Origin: SIG440 sp045587485
GTDB taxonomy: Bacteria; Bacillota; Clostridia; Monoglobales; Monoglobaceae
Length of the DNA stretch: 64,000 nt
Assembly (NCBI GenBank): GCA_045587485.1
Contig: JAZNCI010000085.1
Coordinates: 1-64,000 of the forward strand
Direction of reading: 5' to 3'
Under the pieces are notes generated by a model. The model searched no databases. It was not told the origin of the DNA and was given only the letters and a program-made list of their open reading frames with translations. Positions 9,138-17,984 of this stretch are shown one piece after another. The translations under genes and the position numbers were made by a program. Within the stretch, counting starts at the first letter, position 1; each line of letters starts with the position of its first letter.

Positions 9138-9809
9138 TTATCGCAAAATATCAAGCAGTTCGGCTATATCGTCGCCTATAAAGTCGGGTTCTTCTTTTTC
9201 AAGGATGTCCCGTGAAAAAGAAGTTGTTACTCCAAAACAGAATGCCCCTGATGCCATTGCAGCCCGTATGCCGTTTATCGCATCCTCAATGATGATACAT
9301 TCCTCAGGGTCGGCGTCAAGCTCGTCCATTGCGGTGAAATAGATTTCGGGAGAGGGCTTTTTGTCGGTTACGTCGCTGCCCGTAACGATAACATCAAAAA
9401 GCTTAGTGTCAATATTTGCAGCCTTCAGCGAAGCATACAGCTTGTCTGCCGCCGAGCTTGATGCAATACACAGATGAAATCGTGCTTTTTTTAGCTTGTC
9501 AATCAGGTTGTGAACAGAGGGATAAACCTCTAAATCCGTACAAACATATTGATTAAAAAGCTCATACATCCGTACCATTGCAGGACTAGCCATATTTTCC
9601 TTTTTGTGCTTTTTGCAGATTTCGGTAATAAATTTATCCTCACCTGCACCAAGGTATGGCTTAAAGTCTTCGGGGGTGGCGGATATTCCAACTTCAGAAA
9701 GGGCTTTTAAGGCAGCTTTTACGGTGACGGGCTCGGAATTTATCAGAACTCCGTCCATATCAAAGATTATGAATTTTATGTAGTTTTTGTCAAAATCAAA
9801 CTGGGGCAT
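9138..9809 (-). CDS. HAD-family phosphatase, beta-phosphoglucomutase-like
   Basis: A 223-residue haloacid-dehalogenase hydrolase. Motif I is FDMDGVL, with nucleophile D17 and general acid D19; motif II lies in CIASSS; the motif III lysine is in DKKPSPEIYF; motif IV is ECIIIEDAINGI. The helical cap after motif I marks the PGMB/CbbY subgroup, which acts on small phosphorylated sugars. Ribosome site AAAGGAG upstream. It leads a two-gene unit with addB but shows no clear functional link to it; the divergent glycogen gene upstream suggests sugar-phosphate metabolism. The substrate cannot be read from sequence. Confidence 0.85.
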   Translation of the reverse strand: MPQFDFDKNYIKFIIFDMDGVLINSEPVTVKAALKALSEVGISATPEDFKPYLGAGEDKFITEICKKHKKENMASPAMVRMYELFNQYVCTDLEVYPSVHNLIDKLKKARFHLCIASSSAADKLYASLKAANIDTKLFDVIVTGSDVTDKKPSPEIYFTAMDELDADPEECIIIEDAINGIRAAMASGAFCFGVTTSFSRDILEKEEPDFIGDDIAELLDILR

Positions 9810-9841
9810 TTACCTTTGCTCCTTTTTGTGATATAATATTA

Positions 9842-10004
9842 GTGCAGGTCTTTTGAATACTATATGGTGCATCCTTGCTGATTTTGTGCCTTTCCGCTGT
9901 GACGAATCTTGCAAGGCACAAAGCATTGCTGCAATCCGTCGCAACGAAAATCCATCAAATTCACCTGCGGATACACAAACATATATTGTTCAAAAGACCT
10001 GCAC
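9842..10004. repeat. intergenic inverted-repeat element
   Basis: GTGCAGGTCTTTTGAA (9842-9857) and its exact complement (9989-10004) form a 16-bp perfect inverted repeat around about 131 nt. Inside, TTTTGTGCCTT and AAGGCACAAA can also pair. It contains no ORF with a ribosome site and lies between divergent genes. A non-autonomous mobile element or a folded RNA are both possible. Confidence 0.55.
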
Positions 10005-10104
10005 ACAGGGTTTAGAATTTGAACAATATATAATCATTACTAAAAGAATTATATCATTAAGACTTAAAAAAAACAATAGATTTTTAAAAGAGGTTTAAAA
10101 TAAT

Positions 10105-12021
10105 ATGTATATTTATCACAACTCACGACTGATTGAACACCGAAACCCATTCGGGGCAGCGGCAACCGAAAGTGAGGTCTGCCTGACTGTAAAAACAGAT
10201 GAAAAATCCGAAAGTATGTGGCTTCGTTTGTGGCAGAATTCCGAGAGCCTTGTGCCCATGGCTTGTATTGACGAAAAAGCGGGAGAATATACATATTCTG
10301 CAAAAGTGACCATGCCAGGCGAGCCGTGCCTTTTGTGGTATTGTTTTGTTTCCGAAAAGGATGGGGCAAAATACTGGTGCTGCAAGGGAAAACAGGGAAT
10401 GGGCGAAACCCTTGATTACTGCAACGGCGAATCCTGGCAGATAACAGTTTATGATAGGAATTTCAAAACCCCCGACTGGTTCAAAAATTCGGTTATGTAT
10501 CAGATTTTTCCTGACCGTTTTTACAAAAAAGGGCAGATTTGTGAAATACCCGGACGGAACAGTGAATATATTATACACAAGGATTGGTACGAGCCTGTAT
10601 CTTCAAACAGACATCCTTTTGAGGACGGCCCTGCCTGCAACGATTTTTTTGGAGGAAATATTCAGGGAATTATTGAAAAACTCCCATACCTTAAAGAATT
10701 GGGTATAAGTGTGATTTATCTTAATCCCATATTTGAAGCATTTTCGAACCACCGCTATGACACGGGGGATTACAGCAAAATCGACCCATTCCTTGGCACA
10801 GAGCAGGACTTTAAAGAGCTTTGCCAAAAAGCTGAAGAAAAAGGAATAAGAATCATTCTTGACGGTGTGTTCAGCCACACGGGAAGCGACAGTATTTATT
10901 TTAATAAGTACGGCACATACGGCGAGCACAGCGGCGCATACAGGGATGTAAATTCGCCGTTTCGCAGTTGGTTTCAATGGTGCGACGGCGGATACCGGAG
11001 CTGGTGGGGGTGTTCAAACCTTCCAAATGTTTGTGAGATGGAGCCGACATATATTGACTATATACTCGCAGGCAAAGATGCTATAATAAAAAAGTGGTTA
11101 AGGTGCGGTGCACACGGATGGAGGCTTGACGTAGCAGACGAGCTGCCTGATGAATTTATAAAAGTGTTAAGAAGAGAGGTAAAGTCCGAAAATCCCGATG
11201 CTGTTGTTATAGGCGAGGTCTGGGAGGATGCATCCAATAAGGAAAGCTATGGTGTGCGACGGGAATATCTGCTTGGTGACGAGCTTGACAGCGTTATGAA
11301 TTATCCCTTTAAGGATAATGTTATTGCCTTTTTAACAGAGGGAATATCCGCTGAGGAATTTTCTGACAGACTGATGACAATTGCAGAACATTATCCGGCA
11401 GAAAGCCTTTATTCCGCAATGAATCTACTTGGAACGCACGATACAGTCCGCATAAAAAATGTGCTTTCGGGACAGTATATTGACTCTAATATGTCAAGGG
11501 AGGCAAAGGCGGCGTTCAGGCTTGAGGCAAATTGTGAAACCCTTGCCATAAAGCGTTTAAAGCTGGCGGCATTTATGCAGATGACCTTTGTGGGTGTTCC
11601 CTGCATATATTACGGCGACGAAATCGGTATGCAGGGCCTTTCCGACCCATTTAACCGTATGCCATATACATGGCGGTGTGTGGACAATGAGCTGCTTGAT
11701 TATTACAAAAAACTAACAGCTATGCGAAACTCTTCCAACTGCCTTAGGACAGGCAGCTTTGATGTGGTTTATGCCTGTGGCGGTGTGTTTGCATATGTGC
11801 GAAAAATTTCGGGCGGCAGGGATGTATTTGGAAAAGCCGCAAAAAACGAAAGTCTGTTATGTGTTGTAAACAGAAATCCTTTTGCAGAAGAAATTGATTT
11901 TAAAATGCCTAATGTTGCCCGGTTAACCGAGCAAGCGACAGGCGAAGTTTTATCCTGCGAAGATGGAAGGGTATCTGTTTCACTTGAAGGTTTCGGGGCG
12001 AAAGTTTTCATTTGCAGGTAA
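10105..12021 (+). CDS. GH13 alpha-amylase family enzyme (neopullulanase/cyclomaltodextrinase-like)
   Basis: A 638-residue glycoside hydrolase of family 13, without a signal peptide, so probably cytoplasmic. An N-terminal domain precedes the TIM barrel, which begins near VMYQIFPDRFY. Conserved regions: DGVFSHTG (region I), GWRLDVADELP with the nucleophile Asp (about 344), VIGEVWEDA with the acid Glu (about 371) and LGTHDTVR (about 446). The architecture fits enzymes that hydrolyse maltodextrins, cyclodextrins or pullulan. It opens the glycogen block and likely trims alpha-glucan. Exact specificity is not resolvable. Confidence 0.88.
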   Translation: MYIYHNSRLIEHRNPFGAAATESEVCLTVKTDEKSESMWLRLWQNSESLVPMACIDEKAGEYTYSAKVTMPGEPCLLWYCFVSEKDGAKYWCCKGKQGMGETLDYCNGESWQITVYDRNFKTPDWFKNSVMYQIFPDRFYKKGQICEIPGRNSEYIIHKDWYEPVSSNRHPFEDGPACNDFFGGNIQGIIEKLPYLKELGISVIYLNPIFEAFSNHRYDTGDYSKIDPFLGTEQDFKELCQKAEEKGIRIILDGVFSHTGSDSIYFNKYGTYGEHSGAYRDVNSPFRSWFQWCDGGYRSWWGCSNLPNVCEMEPTYIDYILAGKDAIIKKWLRCGAHGWRLDVADELPDEFIKVLRREVKSENPDAVVIGEVWEDASNKESYGVRREYLLGDELDSVMNYPFKDNVIAFLTEGISAEEFSDRLMTIAEHYPAESLYSAMNLLGTHDTVRIKNVLSGQYIDSNMSREAKAAFRLEANCETLAIKRLKLAAFMQMTFVGVPCIYYGDEIGMQGLSDPFNRMPYTWRCVDNELLDYYKKLTAMRNSSNCLRTGSFDVVYACGGVFAYVRKISGGRDVFGKAAKNESLLCVVNRNPFAEEIDFKMPNVARLTEQATGEVLSCEDGRVSVSLEGFGAKVFICR

Positions 12022-12147
12022 TATTTACCAAAACAGCCGGCTTATTTTGGGTATAATACAAAAATGTAAAATTTACTTATAGACAAGATATTTCAACAAT
12101 GATAAAATAAAGTAAAAGAGAAAATTATATTGGAGGGAAACATACAA

Positions 12148-14031
12148 ATGACAAATTATCAAAACAAAGCGGCTGAACTTTCACGGGACTTGATGTTTCT
12201 TTTCAATTGCGGAGAAAATTATAAGAGTTATAATATTCTCGGTGCCCATGTTGTTGCAGACGGATGCTGTTTTTCGGTTTGGGCGCCCAATGCGAAGTCC
12301 GTTTCGGTGGTTTGCGATCGCAACGGATGGGACCGAAGCAAAAACCCTATGGAAAAATATCCCGAATCAGGTATATGGAGATGCTTTGTATATGATATGG
12401 GATATGGGGAAACCTATAAATTCAGTATCGAAACGACCGAAGGAGATATTATTCTTAAGGCCGACCCATTTGCCTATTCCAGTCAGGTTCGCCCAGAAAC
12501 TGCATCCTGCACGGTGGATATGAACTATGGCTGGGGCGATAGACAATGGATGAAAAAACGTGAAAAAACTGCACCTTATGACCAACCGATGAATATTTAT
12601 GAGCTTCATTTTGGCTCCTGGATGCGTGGAGAAAATGGCGAAATGCTGACATATTCTCAAATGGCAGAAAAGCTTATTCCTTATGTCAGGGAGATGGGAT
12701 ATACCCATATTGAGATTATGCCTATCTGCGAGTATCCCTTTGACGGCTCCTGGGGGTATCAGGTTACGGGTTATTACAGCGCCAACAGCCGTTACGGCAG
12801 CCCCAAAGAGCTTAAAGAATTTATTGACAGGTGCCACAGGGCAGGAATTGGCATTATTATGGACTGGGTGCCTGCACACTTTCCCCGTGATGCACACGGT
12901 CTGCGTCGGTTTGACGGCACACCTCTTTTTGAACATCCCGACACAAGATTGGGCGAGCATAAGGAGTGGGGAACGCTGGTGTTCAACTGGGAAAAAACCG
13001 AGATACATTCCTTCCTTATATCCAATGCGATTTTCTGGCTTGAAGAATATCATATTGACGGTTTGCGTGTTGATGCGGTTTCAAGTATGCTGTATCTTGA
13101 TTACAACCGCAAGGACGGCCAGTGGGTTGCCAACAAATACGGTGGTCACGAAAACCTGGAAGCAATTGCGTTTTTACAGAAGCTTAACAAAGTTGTTTTT
13201 GAACATTATCCCAATGTACTTATGATTGCCGAAGAATCAACGGCCTGGGGCGGGGTTACAAAGCCCGTTCACGACGGTGGCCTTGGTTTTAACTTCAAGT
13301 GGAATATGGGCTGGATGAACGACATACTGCGTTTTATGTCAATGGACCCGTATTTCCGTGGTTCCAACCATAATATGCTGACATTTTCAATGATGTATGC
13401 CTATTCCGAAAATTATATTCTTCCCCTTTCACACGACGAGGTGGTTCACGGCAAAAAATCCTTGCTTGACAAAATGTACGGCAGCTATGAGCAAAAGTTT
13501 GCAAGCCTTAAACTGCTGTATGCTTATATGTATGCTCATCCCGGCAAAAAGCTGTTGTTTATGGGCGGCGAATTCGGTCAGTTTATTGAATGGCGGTTTG
13601 AAAGCGGCCTTGACTGGCAGCTTCTTGATTATGAGAGCCATCGGGGGCTTAAGGAATTTGCAAAGGATTTAAACGAATATTATAAAGCCAACCGTTCAAT
13701 GTATGAAAATGATTACGACTGGAGGGGTTTTACTTGGCTGAATGCCGACGACAGAGAGCATTCGGTGGTAGCATTCTTAAGGCAGAGCAGAAGCGGAAGA
13801 GATAAGACAATAGTTGTTGCCAACTTTGCGGCACAGGAGCACAAAGATTATGAAGTTACGGTTCCGTCTGCAGGCAGTTATGAGGTTGAGCTTTCGACTA
13901 ACGATAAGAAGTACGGCGGAAGCGGCAACAATACCAAACCAATAAAAGCAAAGAAAAATAAGAACGGATACTCAATCAAGATTGACATTACAGAACTTTC
14001 GGCAGTATATATAAAAAAGCAAAAATCCTGA
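12148..14031 (+). CDS. glgB: 1,4-alpha-glucan branching enzyme
   Basis: A 627-residue GlgB that introduces alpha-1,6 branches in glycogen. An N-terminal CBM48-like domain (VWAPNAKSVSVV) is followed by a GH13 barrel with DGLRVDAVSS (nucleophile Asp, about 308), IAEESTAW (acid Glu, about 361) and LSHDEVVHGKKS (about 429). I start at ATG 12148, 11 nt after GGAGG; the in-frame TTG at 12130 precedes the ribosome site. It is followed 37 nt later by glgC on the same strand. Confidence 0.95.
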   Translation: MTNYQNKAAELSRDLMFLFNCGENYKSYNILGAHVVADGCCFSVWAPNAKSVSVVCDRNGWDRSKNPMEKYPESGIWRCFVYDMGYGETYKFSIETTEGDIILKADPFAYSSQVRPETASCTVDMNYGWGDRQWMKKREKTAPYDQPMNIYELHFGSWMRGENGEMLTYSQMAEKLIPYVREMGYTHIEIMPICEYPFDGSWGYQVTGYYSANSRYGSPKELKEFIDRCHRAGIGIIMDWVPAHFPRDAHGLRRFDGTPLFEHPDTRLGEHKEWGTLVFNWEKTEIHSFLISNAIFWLEEYHIDGLRVDAVSSMLYLDYNRKDGQWVANKYGGHENLEAIAFLQKLNKVVFEHYPNVLMIAEESTAWGGVTKPVHDGGLGFNFKWNMGWMNDILRFMSMDPYFRGSNHNMLTFSMMYAYSENYILPLSHDEVVHGKKSLLDKMYGSYEQKFASLKLLYAYMYAHPGKKLLFMGGEFGQFIEWRFESGLDWQLLDYESHRGLKEFAKDLNEYYKANRSMYENDYDWRGFTWLNADDREHSVVAFLRQSRSGRDKTIVVANFAAQEHKDYEVTVPSAGSYEVELSTNDKKYGGSGNNTKPIKAKKNKNGYSIKIDITELSAVYIKKQKS

Positions 14032-14068
14032 TACGGGGTTTAATGAATAAGTAAACGGAGGTCTTTTT

Positions 14069-15334
14069 ATGAAAGCAAAAGAATGTGTTGCGATGATTCT
14101 TGCGGGCGGACAGGGAAGTCGATTGGGTATTCTCACCAAGAATATTGCAAAGCCGGCAGTTCCATTTGGCGGAAAGTATAAAATCATTGACTTCCCGTTA
14201 AGCAACTGTGCCCATTCTGGCATTACAGCGGTGGGTGTTTTGACCCAATATCAGCCGTTGGAACTTAATACTTATATAGGAAACGGGCGTCCATGGGACC
14301 TTGACAGAAATAATGGCGGTGTGTATGTTTTGCCACCATATGTTTCCGCCGATAAGGGTGAATGGTATAAGGGTACGGCAAATGCCATTTATCAGAACAT
14401 AGGGTTTGTTGACGGGTTTGACCCTGAATACGTAGTTATTCTTTCAGGCGACCATATTTACAAAATGGATTATTCCAAAATGGTGAAGGCACACAAGGCG
14501 GCAGGTGCGGCGGCTACCATTGCGGTAATTGAGGTTCCCTGGAATGAGGCATCGCGATTTGGCATTATGAATACCGATGCAGATATGAATATAGTGGAAT
14601 TCGAGGAAAAGCCCAAAAAACCAAAGAGCAATCTGGCGTCAATGGGTGTTTATGTATTTAGCTGGGATATTCTTAAAAAATATCTTATTGCAGACGAAAA
14701 CGACCCAAAATCTGACAATGATTTCGGTAAAAATGTTATCCCCAAAATGCTTGACGACGGAAACAAGATGCTTGCATACCGCTTTGACGGCTACTGGAAG
14801 GATGTTGGTACAATCCAAAGCCTTTGGGAGGCGAATATGAATTTGCTTTCCGATAATCCGGGCTATGAAATTGATGACCCAAGCTGGAAGATTTTCAGCC
14901 GCAATCCTGCAAATCCGCCTCACTATCTTGCGCCCGAATCACGGGTAAAGAACTGTTATATTACCGAGGGCTGCGAGATTTACGGCGATGTTGAAAATTC
15001 GGTTATATTCCAGGGTGTAACCGTGGAGGAAGGAGCGGTCATCCGTGATTCTGTTGTGTTTCCCTGTGCTCATATAGGCAAAAATGCAGTTCTGACCAAG
15101 TCGATTATAGGTACAAATGCCTATATTTCCGAAGGTGCGGTGATAGGCAGCGCAGACAGCGATGCAGTGGATGATTTCCACAACACCAAGATTTGTTCTG
15201 ATGATATAACACTGATAGGCCCCAACATAAAAGTCGAAAGCGACATCAAGGTGGCGGCTTGCTCTATGGTTACACGCAACATAAAGAATAAAACAAAAAA
15301 TACAAAATCTGCGAAAGGAACGGCTACTGCCTGA
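14069..15334 (+). CDS. glgC: glucose-1-phosphate adenylyltransferase, catalytic subunit
   Basis: Makes ADP-glucose from glucose-1-phosphate and ATP, the committed step of glycogen synthesis. A 421-residue protein with the nucleotidyltransferase motif LAGGQGSRLGILT at the N-terminus, FPLSNCAHSGI and WYKGTANAIYQN, then a C-terminal left-handed beta-helix. Ribosome site GGAGG before ATG 14069. It is 12 nt from glgD; in Firmicutes GlgC and GlgD form a hetero-oligomer in which GlgC does the catalysis. Confidence 0.95.
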   Translation: MKAKECVAMILAGGQGSRLGILTKNIAKPAVPFGGKYKIIDFPLSNCAHSGITAVGVLTQYQPLELNTYIGNGRPWDLDRNNGGVYVLPPYVSADKGEWYKGTANAIYQNIGFVDGFDPEYVVILSGDHIYKMDYSKMVKAHKAAGAAATIAVIEVPWNEASRFGIMNTDADMNIVEFEEKPKKPKSNLASMGVYVFSWDILKKYLIADENDPKSDNDFGKNVIPKMLDDGNKMLAYRFDGYWKDVGTIQSLWEANMNLLSDNPGYEIDDPSWKIFSRNPANPPHYLAPESRVKNCYITEGCEIYGDVENSVIFQGVTVEEGAVIRDSVVFPCAHIGKNAVLTKSIIGTNAYISEGAVIGSADSDAVDDFHNTKICSDDITLIGPNIKVESDIKVAACSMVTRNIKNKTKNTKSAKGTATA

Positions 15335-15346
15335 GGGTGAACAGTT

Positions 15347-16480
15347 ATGGAAAATAATAATACATTAGGTTTGATTTTTTCAGAAAACTCCGAGGTTAAC
15401 CTGGGCGAGCTTTTGAGTGTACGTTCTCTTGCTGCGGTTCCCGTGGGCGGAAGGTACAGAATTATTGACTTTATGCTGTCAAATATGGTGAATTCGGGCA
15501 TTGTTAACGTGGGTCTTGCCACGGGCTACAAAAATCAGTCCCTGGTTGACCACGTTGGCAGCGGCAGAGCCTGGGATTTGTCAAGAAAGGAAACGGGTCT
15601 TTTCATTCTTCCCCCACCTGAAAATCAGGAAACAGGCGGCAGAATTATGGGCGGCATCGACTATTTAAACGGTGCAATGAGGTATCTTAAACGAAGCCGC
15701 CAGGAATATGTTATGCTTTCTGACTGCAACACTATCTGCAATATCGACCTTGAAAAAGTGATGGAATTCCATTTCAAAAAGGGTGCCGATATAACGGTGG
15801 TATATACAACGGCACAAAATCTCAGCGAAAAAGAGCTTGAAAAGCACATCCTTTTTGACATTGACGAAGATAGCAGAGTTACCGATATTCAGGTTTACCC
15901 CAGACGGCAAAAAACAGATTGTTCTTATATGCATATGTTCTTTATTAAAAAGAGCCTTCTTATTGAGATGATAGAGGACTGCCTTGCTCACGATGAGCAC
16001 CTTATTTCAAAGAACATTCTGCTTGCGAATGTAGATAAGAGTAAAATCTATGCATACCGTTTTGAAGGCTACAAAAACAAGATCGACAGCATTGAGTCGT
16101 TATATCGCTTTAATCTTGAACTTCTTGACCCTAAAGTCCGTGCCGAGTTGTTTGGAAAGGCCAATGGCAAGAGCATCTACACCAAGGTTAAGGACAGCGT
16201 TCCAACCAAATACGGCAAGGATGCAAAGGTTACAAATTCGGTAATTGCTGATGGTTGCGTGATTGAAGGTACTGTTGAAAACTGTATTATATTCCGTGGC
16301 GTAAAAATCGGCAAGGGTTCGCATATTAAGGACTCAATAATAATGCAGAAATCACAGATAATGGATAATTGTGCCGTTGAAAACGCAATTTTCGATAAGG
16401 AAGTTATTTTATGCAGCGGCAAAAAACTGATGGGTCAAAGCACCTATCCGCTGGTTATCGGCAAGCGCACAGTTGTTTGA
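15347..16480 (+). CDS. glgD: GlgD, non-catalytic partner of ADP-glucose pyrophosphorylase
   Basis: A 377-residue paralog of GlgC. It retains the fold (SVRSLAAVPVGGRYRIIDFMLSN and a beta-helix C-terminus) but the GG.G.R nucleotide loop near the N-terminus is replaced by NTLGLIFSENSEVNLGEL, as in known GlgD subunits. It modulates GlgC activity. Overlaps the upstream reach of the glgA reading frame; the glgA start lies 28 nt beyond its stop. Confidence 0.92.
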   Translation: MENNNTLGLIFSENSEVNLGELLSVRSLAAVPVGGRYRIIDFMLSNMVNSGIVNVGLATGYKNQSLVDHVGSGRAWDLSRKETGLFILPPPENQETGGRIMGGIDYLNGAMRYLKRSRQEYVMLSDCNTICNIDLEKVMEFHFKKGADITVVYTTAQNLSEKELEKHILFDIDEDSRVTDIQVYPRRQKTDCSYMHMFFIKKSLLIEMIEDCLAHDEHLISKNILLANVDKSKIYAYRFEGYKNKIDSIESLYRFNLELLDPKVRAELFGKANGKSIYTKVKDSVPTKYGKDAKVTNSVIADGCVIEGTVENCIIFRGVKIGKGSHIKDSIIMQKSQIMDNCAVENAIFDKEVILCSGKKLMGQSTYPLVIGKRTVV

Positions 16481-16508
16481 TGTATATAAACAGAAAGGAG
16501 AGGATATT

Positions 16509-17942
16509 TTGAATATACTGATGCTATCCTCTGAGGTTGCTCCTTTTGCCAAATCAGGAGGCCTTGGCGACGTTTTGGGCGCACTGCCTCAAAATCTTGC
16601 TATGCAGGGAAATGATGTAAGAGTTATAATGCCTAAATACGGTCTTATAGCAGATAAATTTGTTTCCGAAATGAACTTTGAGCTTTATACCTATGTCCCT
16701 GTGGGCTGGCGAAATAAATATTGTGGCGTGTTTTCGATTAAGAAGGCAGGAGTAACCTATTATTTTATAGATAACGAATATTATTTCGGCGAAAAGTGTC
16801 TTTATAAATGGGACGATTTGGAAAGGTTTGCTTTTTTTGATAAGGCGGCTCTTGAAATTCTGCCGAAAGTTGATTTCAAACCTGATATAATTCATTGCAA
16901 CGATTGGCAGACGGGAGCGGTTCCTGTGGTTCTGGAAGCTTATTACAAGCAGAATGATTTTTACAGGGATATAAAAACTGTTTTTACAATACACAATCTC
17001 AAATATCAGGGAATTTATTCGATTGATGCAGTCAAAGATTTCCTGTCGCTGGGTGATGAATATTTTACCGACGACAAGCTTGAATTTCACGGCTGTGCCA
17101 ATCTGATGAAGGCGGGGATTGTATATTCTGATGTGGTTACAACAGTCAGCCCCACCTATGCAAAGGAGATTAAAACTCACACGGGAGGGGAGCGGCTTGA
17201 CGGCTTGCTTTCGGCACGGTCAAATTCGCTTTACGGAATTTTAAACGGTATAGATTACAGTGAATACAATCCTAAAACGGACAAAAATATACCGTGCAAT
17301 TATGGAGTTATGGATGTTTTAGAGGGCAAAAGGAAAAACAAGATGGCTTTGCAGGAGCAGCTTGGACTTCCCGTTGACGGCGAAAAGGTTATGATTGGTC
17401 TTGTTTCAAGGCTTGTTGACCAGAAGGGTCTTGACATCATTGCCGATGCCATGGGCGAGCTGCTTCAGCTTGATATGCAGTTTGTCATTCTTGGTACGGG
17501 CGAAGAAAGGTACGAGGAAATGTTCCGTCACCATGCATGGTGCAATCCAGATAAGGTGTCGGCAAATATTACATTCAGCAACGAAATGGCACACCGCATT
17601 TATGCGGCATCTGATTTGTTTTTGATGCCATCGTTGTTTGAGCCCTGCGGTTTGGGGCAGCTTATTGCGCTCAGCTACGGAACAATCCCCATTGTGCGTG
17701 AAACCGGCGGGCTTAGGGATACCATAATGTCATATAACGAGTTCACAGGCGAGGGCAATGGTTTCAGTTTTTATGCGCCTGATGCCCGCGATATGACCTT
17801 CACAATCAAGCGCGCAATTAGTTTTTTTGCAGACAAGACTGTATGGAAAAAGCTGTGTCAACGGGCGATGAAGGAGGATTTTTCATGGACGGAATCTGCA
17901 AAGGAATATTTGAAAATTTACAGCAAGCTTACAGGAATATAG
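16509..17942 (+). CDS. glgA: glycogen synthase (ADP-glucose)
   Basis: GT5 glycogen synthase, 477 residues, adding glucose from ADP-glucose to the non-reducing end of glucan. The N-terminal ADP-glucose loop SEVAPFAKSGGLGDVLG is intact, and the C-terminal half carries PSLFEPCGLGQL. I choose TTG 16509 as start: AGGAG sits 8 nt upstream and the protein then begins as expected for GlgA; the in-frame ATG at 16473 would overlap glgD. Part of glgB-C-D-A-P. Confidence 0.93.
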   Translation: MNILMLSSEVAPFAKSGGLGDVLGALPQNLAMQGNDVRVIMPKYGLIADKFVSEMNFELYTYVPVGWRNKYCGVFSIKKAGVTYYFIDNEYYFGEKCLYKWDDLERFAFFDKAALEILPKVDFKPDIIHCNDWQTGAVPVVLEAYYKQNDFYRDIKTVFTIHNLKYQGIYSIDAVKDFLSLGDEYFTDDKLEFHGCANLMKAGIVYSDVVTTVSPTYAKEIKTHTGGERLDGLLSARSNSLYGILNGIDYSEYNPKTDKNIPCNYGVMDVLEGKRKNKMALQEQLGLPVDGEKVMIGLVSRLVDQKGLDIIADAMGELLQLDMQFVILGTGEERYEEMFRHHAWCNPDKVSANITFSNEMAHRIYAASDLFLMPSLFEPCGLGQLIALSYGTIPIVRETGGLRDTIMSYNEFTGEGNGFSFYAPDARDMTFTIKRAISFFADKTVWKKLCQRAMKEDFSWTESAKEYLKIYSKLTGI

Positions 17943-17984
17943 AGATATTTAAACAGCAAGAAATTTGGAGGAAAAAACAGGAAA

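Noticed and set aside
12367..13053. Minus-strand ORF of 228 residues inside glgB
   Set aside because: Shadow of glgB, which has catalytic motifs in the other strand.
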